Program-made: the position numbers and the translations under genes | Notes under the pieces: generated by a model | Database searches by the model: none | Seen by the model: only the letters and a program-made list of their open reading frames with translations | Told to the model about the DNA's origin: nothing | Shown here: positions 48,517-52,055 of the stretch, piece by piece | How the letters are laid out: each line of letters starts with the position of its first letter | Numbering within the stretch: the first letter of the stretch is position 1 | From: an uncultured Allofournierella sp. | GTDB taxonomy: Bacteria; Bacillota; Clostridia; Oscillospirales; Ruminococcaceae | Reading direction: 5' to 3' | Length of the DNA: 52,055 nucleotides | NCBI GenBank assembly: GCA_944382705.1 | Contig: CALWNE010000012.1 | Location: 1 to 52,055, forward strand

Positions 48517-49365
48517 TTGATTTTGGAGAATAACAAGCAGCAAAAAAATCTGTTCAGCCTGCTGTTTCAGGTGTTTCAGGGAGCACTTATTGGTTTGGGT
48601 GCAGTTTTGCCGGGTATTTCTGGCGGTGTGCTCTGTGTGATTTTTGGAATTTACAAGCCGGTGATGGAGCTGCTCTCCAACCCGGTGCGGAACTTTAAAA
48701 CCCATGTGCCTCGCTTGATTCCTGTTATTATTGGTATGGGCATTGGCTTTTTGGGCGTGGCAAATGTTCTGGCGTTCTTTTTGGATCAATACCCTGAACC
48801 TTCTGTTTGCGTGTTTGTGGGCCTGATTGCCGGTATGCTGCCCAGCCTGCTGCGTGAAGCAGGCCAGAAGGGCCGCACCAAGGGCTCTTATATTTCCATG
48901 GTAGTAGCCTTTGCAGTGGTTCTGGGCCTGCTGGTGGGTCTGGAGACCTTCTCGGTGAAGATTACTGCAAACTTTGGCTGGTATCTGTTCTGTGGATTCT
49001 GCCTGGCTCTCAGCGTAATTGCCCCCGGCATGAGCTTTTCCACCCTGCTGATGCCTCTGGGCCTGTACACCCCCTTTGTGGAGGGTCTGGGCCATCTGAA
49101 CCTCAGCGTGCTGATTCCGGGCGGTATTGGTGCCTTGGTGACAGTAATCTGCCTGGCAAAGGCCATTGACAGCCTGTTTGAGCATCATTACTCCATTGCG
49201 TTCCATGGCATTGTGGGCATTGTGGTTGCCGCAACCCTGGTGATTGTACCCTACAACAGCTTTGCAACCTCCTCCAGCATGGTAGTTAACCTGATCTGCC
49301 TGGCAGTGGGCGTGGCAGCTGCGCTGGCACTGGACCGCTTCAACAGCAAATTTGAAAAAGAATAA
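48517..49365 (+). CDS. DUF368 membrane protein (PopT-type undecaprenyl-phosphate translocase)
   Basis: A 282-residue protein with eight or nine spans. The DUF368 hallmarks are present: GALIGLGAVLPGISGGVLCV near 23-42 and the matching IAPGMSFSTLLMPLG near 168-182, two related re-entrant segments. DUF368 proteins were shown to recycle undecaprenyl phosphate across the membrane in cell-wall synthesis. There is no ATG: TTG at 48517 (5 nt after AAAGGGG) or TTG at 48523 (11 nt) must start translation. Its promoter is not obvious; the tRNA terminator lies upstream. Confidence 0.9.
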   Translation: MILENNKQQKNLFSLLFQVFQGALIGLGAVLPGISGGVLCVIFGIYKPVMELLSNPVRNFKTHVPRLIPVIIGMGIGFLGVANVLAFFLDQYPEPSVCVFVGLIAGMLPSLLREAGQKGRTKGSYISMVVAFAVVLGLLVGLETFSVKITANFGWYLFCGFCLALSVIAPGMSFSTLLMPLGLYTPFVEGLGHLNLSVLIPGGIGALVTVICLAKAIDSLFEHHYSIAFHGIVGIVVAATLVIVPYNSFATSSSMVVNLICLAVGVAAALALDRFNSKFEKE

Positions 49366-49377
49366 TGCGTTTTTTCG

Positions 49378-49425
49378 GCACCTGCAAAACACGGCAGCAT
49401 CGTGTTTTGCAGGTGCTATTTTTTG
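49378..49425 (+). terminator. Terminator of the DUF368 gene
   Basis: GCACCTGCAAAACACG and CGTGTTTTGCAGGTGC (16 bp, 7-nt loop) with T6, 12 nt past the stop. Confidence 0.93.
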
Positions 49426-49452
49426 TTGCAAAATATAAAACATAAAAAGCCA

Positions 49453-49481
49453 TTGACTTTATCCACTAAAAGGAGTAGATA
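49453..49481 (+). promoter_or_regulatory. Promoter of kup
   Basis: TTGACT (49453-49458), 17 nt, TAGATA (49476-49481). Transcription would start near 49488, just where the folded leader begins. Confidence 0.6.
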
Positions 49482-49487
49482 TGTAGG

Positions 49488-49567
49488 TACACAGCAACAA
49501 ATCAAAAGGAGACAGGCAGGCCCAAGGACGATGCGCTGGCGGCTTGCCCTTTGTTGTGTGAAGACGA
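49488..49567 (+). promoter_or_regulatory. Folded leader of kup (candidate regulatory RNA)
   Basis: The outer arms ACACAgCAACAAA (49490-49502) and TTTGTTGTGT (near 49550-49559) pair with a bulge, and inside them GGCAGGCC pairs with GGCTTGCC (8 bp, one G-U). The ribosome site AAAGGAGG follows after 20 nt. It is too short for the known ydaO c-di-AMP riboswitch and I match it to no family. Confidence 0.5.
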
Positions 49568-49590
49568 ACAGAAAATAAAAGGAGGAAACA

Positions 49591-51636
49591 ATGCAGCAGA
49601 TACAAAAACATACAGCCATACCAATCAGTGCGGCTGCGGCATTGGTGGCCATTGGTGTGGTGTACGGCGATATTGGCACATCGCCCATGTATGTCATGAA
49701 ATCCATTATGGCCGGAAACGGGGGATTGGCGGCAATGAACTCTCAGCTTGTGCTGGGTTCACTCTCGCTGATTATCTGGACGCTCACCTTACTTACCACC
49801 GTAAAATATGTTCTGGTGGCCATGCAGGCAGACAACCATGGCGAGGGCGGTATTTTTTCGCTGTACAGCATACTGCGCAGAAATGGAAAGCACCTGGTGT
49901 TTTTTGCAATGATTGGCGGCGCCGCATTGCTGGCAGATGGGGTGCTTACCCCCGCCGTTACCGTAACCACCGCCATAGAAGGTTTGCGAAGCATTCCGGC
50001 GCTGGATGCCCTACTGGGTGTGGGGCAGGGCAGAATTGTGCAGATTACGCTGCTGATTATTGCGGTACTGTTTTTGATTCAAAGGGCAGGAACAAGCTCC
50101 ATCGGTAAGGCTTTTGGGCCGGTGATGATGGTTTGGTTTTTGTTTTTGGGTGGCCTGGGCATCTACCGCATGGGCATGGATTTGAGCGTGCTGCAGGCAC
50201 TGAATCCCTTACTGGCGCTGCATGTGCTGGTGGGCCCCTATAATAAGATGGGGATTTTTATTTTGGGCAGTGTGTTCCTGGCCACCACCGGTGCCGAGGC
50301 GCTGTACTCGGACATGGGCCATGTGGGCAAAGGGAATATTTACATCAGCTGGCCTTTGGTAAAAATCTGCCTGATACTCAACTACCTGGGCCAGGGCGCA
50401 TGGCTGATTCAGCACCAAAACGATGCCAGCTTGTATGAGCTGGAGGATTTGAATCCCTTCTTTCAGATGATGCCCCAGGGGATTCGTCCCGTAGCAGTGC
50501 TGCTGAGCACCTTGGCGGCCATTATTGCTTCTCAGGCATTGATTACCGGTGCATTCACCATGGTGGCAGAGGCCTGCAAACTGGATTTGCTGCCCCATAT
50601 GCAGGTAATCTATCCTTCCCACACCATGGGCCAGCTGTATATTCCTTTGGTGAACAGCTGTCTGTGGGTAGGCTGCTCGCTGCTGGTGCTGTATTTCCAG
50701 AGCAGCCATCGCATGGAGGCGGCCTATGGCCTGGCCATTACCGTAACCATGCTGATGACTACCTTACTGCTGTTTGTGTTTTTAAAAACCATCAAAAAGA
50801 AAACGGTTACGGCTTATTGCTTTTTGGTGTTGTTTGGCGGCCTGGAGCTGATGTTCCTGTTCTCCAGCCTTACAAAGTTTTTGGATGGGGGATATGTGGC
50901 AGTAACGCTGGCAGCACTGCTGTTGGCGGTGATGTACATTTGGCATCGGGGCACCCAGGTAGAGGAATCCCAGGCTATTTACCTAAGTGTAGATAAGTAC
51001 AAGGAGACCCTGAAGCGTTTGCGTGGAGATGAAACGGTGCCCTGCTTTGCAGATAACCTGGTTTACCTTACCAAAAGCCGTTACTGCAATTTTGTGGAGC
51101 GGGACATTCTGTATTCTATTTTGGAAAAAGGCCCCAAGCGGGCCAAAGCCTATTGGTTTGTAAATATCCATGTGGAGGATGTACCTTATAAAAAGGAATA
51201 TTCGGTGGAGAGCTTTGGCACCGATTACATCTTTCGGGTACAGCTGAATCTGGGCTTTAAGGAAAACCAGCGTGTAAATGTGTATCTGCGGCAGATTGTG
51301 CAGGAATTGATGCGCAGCGGCGAGCTGCCCCACCAGCAGCAAAATTATGCGGTACAGACTCCAGGCATTGTGGGAAGTTTCCGTTTTTGCATCATCCGCA
51401 AAAGAGTAGTGCCGGAAAGCGAGCTTTCGGTATCGGATCAGAACATTCTCACCGCAAAGTATGCAATCCGCCATGTGGCAGGATCTCCGGCCCGCTGGTA
51501 TGGCCTGGAGAACTCGGTGTTGGCAGTGGAGTATCTGCCCTTGTTTGTAAAGATGAAGGCAAATGCACCCTTGCTGCGCAAGGAAGCTGCGCATAGAGAG
51601 CCTGCTGAGCCGATAAAAGAGCATACTGTAGGATAA
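49591..51636 (+). CDS. kup: KUP-family potassium uptake protein
   Basis: Proton-coupled potassium importer. The 681-residue product has about 12 spans in the first 445 residues, starting with VVYGDIGTSPMYVMKS (about 23-38), the family ion-site signature, and ADGVLTPAVTVTTAIEGL near 116-133. A cytoplasmic C-terminal region of about 220 residues follows; in Bacillus and Lactococcus, such regions bind c-di-AMP. AAAGGAGG precedes the ATG by 6 nt. Monocistronic with promoter, folded leader and terminator. Confidence 0.96.
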   Translation: MQQIQKHTAIPISAAAALVAIGVVYGDIGTSPMYVMKSIMAGNGGLAAMNSQLVLGSLSLIIWTLTLLTTVKYVLVAMQADNHGEGGIFSLYSILRRNGKHLVFFAMIGGAALLADGVLTPAVTVTTAIEGLRSIPALDALLGVGQGRIVQITLLIIAVLFLIQRAGTSSIGKAFGPVMMVWFLFLGGLGIYRMGMDLSVLQALNPLLALHVLVGPYNKMGIFILGSVFLATTGAEALYSDMGHVGKGNIYISWPLVKICLILNYLGQGAWLIQHQNDASLYELEDLNPFFQMMPQGIRPVAVLLSTLAAIIASQALITGAFTMVAEACKLDLLPHMQVIYPSHTMGQLYIPLVNSCLWVGCSLLVLYFQSSHRMEAAYGLAITVTMLMTTLLLFVFLKTIKKKTVTAYCFLVLFGGLELMFLFSSLTKFLDGGYVAVTLAALLLAVMYIWHRGTQVEESQAIYLSVDKYKETLKRLRGDETVPCFADNLVYLTKSRYCNFVERDILYSILEKGPKRAKAYWFVNIHVEDVPYKKEYSVESFGTDYIFRVQLNLGFKENQRVNVYLRQIVQELMRSGELPHQQQNYAVQTPGIVGSFRFCIIRKRVVPESELSVSDQNILTAKYAIRHVAGSPARWYGLENSVLAVEYLPLFVKMKANAPLLRKEAAHREPAEPIKEHTVG

Positions 51637-51709
51637 TCACAAATCCATAAAAATAGGCCTATTATTATAAAGTAAGATTAAATCCAACATTCGATTTGGT
51701 TCGCTTTGC

Positions 51710-51748
51710 CCCCGGAGCACATTATAATGTGCTCCGGGGATTGTTTTA
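51710..51748 (+). terminator. Terminator of kup
   Basis: CCCCGGAGCAC and GTGCTCCGGGG (11 bp, further ATT/AAT pairing in the loop) followed by ATTGTTTT, 73 nt past the stop. Confidence 0.9.
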
Positions 51749-51822
51749 AGTAAGCCGTTAGCAGAGTTTTAAGGGCAAAAAAGGTGATTTTCAAATAAAT
51801 CACACTTTTTTGAAAAAAGGTG

Positions 51823-51852
51823 TTGACTTCTAGGCATGGAATGTGATATTAT
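51823..51852 (+). promoter_or_regulatory. rRNA operon promoter P1 (upstream)
   Basis: TTGACT (51823-51828), 18 nt, TATTAT (51847-51852) with TG before the -10 and an A/T-rich upstream region with A and T tracts. Confidence 0.65.
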
Positions 51853-51914
51853 AACTGAGCCGCAGATAACGCGGTTGTCGCTGAAAAGCTGAATAAAAAA
51901 TCTTGAAAAAGTAC

Positions 51915-51943
51915 TTGACAAAGCACTGAAGACAAGATATAAT
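51915..51943 (+). promoter_or_regulatory. rRNA operon promoter P2
   Basis: TTGACA (51915-51920), 17 nt, TATAAT (51938-51943): full consensus, about 90 nt after P1. Tandem strong promoters like these are typical of rrn operons. Confidence 0.85.
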
Positions 51944-51949
51944 AAACAA

Positions 51950-52055
51950 GCTATCTCGCAAGAGAAAAGCGACCAGGACCTTGAAAATTGAACAATATCA
52001 AGAAGCTTGAACGGAACCTTAATTGTGATGGAAAATCACATTAAACAATTCCAAA
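51950..52055 (+). other. Leader of a probable rRNA operon
   Basis: GACCTTGAAAATTGAACAAT at 51976-51995 is the motif commonly found in the leader before 16S rRNA in Clostridia and lactobacilli. GTGATggaaaATCAC (52025-52039) can pair. The 16S gene itself would begin beyond the window, so this is inference from the promoters and motif. Confidence 0.65.

Noticed and set aside
49427..49590. ydaO-type c-di-AMP riboswitch before kup
   Set aside because: The folded part is about 80 nt, while that class needs about 130 nt or more with conserved joining segments that I cannot find.
1..52055. CRISPR array, insertion sequence or prophage
   Set aside because: No regularly spaced repeats, transposase, integrase or phage structural genes were seen.

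Overview
The window is about 52 kb around the chromosomal replication origin of a moderately GC-rich Clostridia-type Firmicute. Supporting signs are the order rpmH-rnpA-yidD-yidC-jag-mnmE-mnmG-rsmG-noc-parA-parB on one side of dnaA and dnaN-yaaA-recF-remB-gyrB-gyrA on the other, darA and ricT, a strictly anaerobic pyruvate:ferredoxin oxidoreductase, a clostridial 2[4Fe-4S] ferredoxin, AGGAGG-type ribosome sites and TTGACA/TATAAT promoters. An Oscillospirales (Faecalibacterium/Gemmiger-like) genome is my best guess; that placement is inference.

Layout. Bases 1-4745 hold an oligopeptide ABC transporter (oppB-C-D-F and the start of a substrate-binding lipoprotein), all on the minus strand. A gene-poor stretch follows with tRNA-Arg, a possible gene relic and a degenerate NERD-domain membrane protein. 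From 7.1 to 12.7 kb lies the conserved darA-holB-ricT / ferredoxin / trmN6-rsmI-phosphodiesterase cluster and an inactive-looking rhomboid. From 13 to 25 kb come a YitT transporter, an unknown membrane protein, an XRE regulator fused to a desulfoferrodoxin-like domain, pyruvate:ferredoxin oxidoreductase, a CorC-like CBS protein, a NUDIX hydrolase and a large GGDEF-EAL protein. From 25.2 to 34.9 kb lie gyrA, gyrB, remB, recF, yaaA, dnaN, the origin and dnaA. From 35.2 to 47.9 kb the rightward arm carries rpmH to parB and serS. The end has tRNA-Met, a structured spacer, tRNA-Glu, a DUF368 (PopT-type) membrane protein, a Kup potassium transporter with a folded leader, and tandem promoters of what looks like an rRNA operon starting beyond the window.

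How it works together. Most genes left of the origin point left and every gene to the right points right, so nearly everything is co-oriented with the replication forks. Exceptions on the left are tRNA-Arg, the NERD gene and the corC-nudix pair. Replication (DnaA, DnaN, RecF, gyrase, HolB), segregation (ParA, ParB, Noc, two parS sites), tRNA modification (MnmE, MnmG), rRNA methylation (RsmG, RsmI) and membrane-protein insertion (YidC, YidD, KhpB) are grouped as in Bacillus. The darA gene and a potassium transporter with a structured leader suggest c-di-AMP-linked potassium control, but only DarA itself is supported by sequence.

Most notable: the XRE-desulfoferrodoxin fusion, an 86-nt folded element between two tRNA genes, the folded kup leader, a parS site inside a 42-bp perfect palindrome that also looks like the noc terminator, and a second cluster of DnaA-box-like and TTCAAC motifs about 20 kb from the origin.
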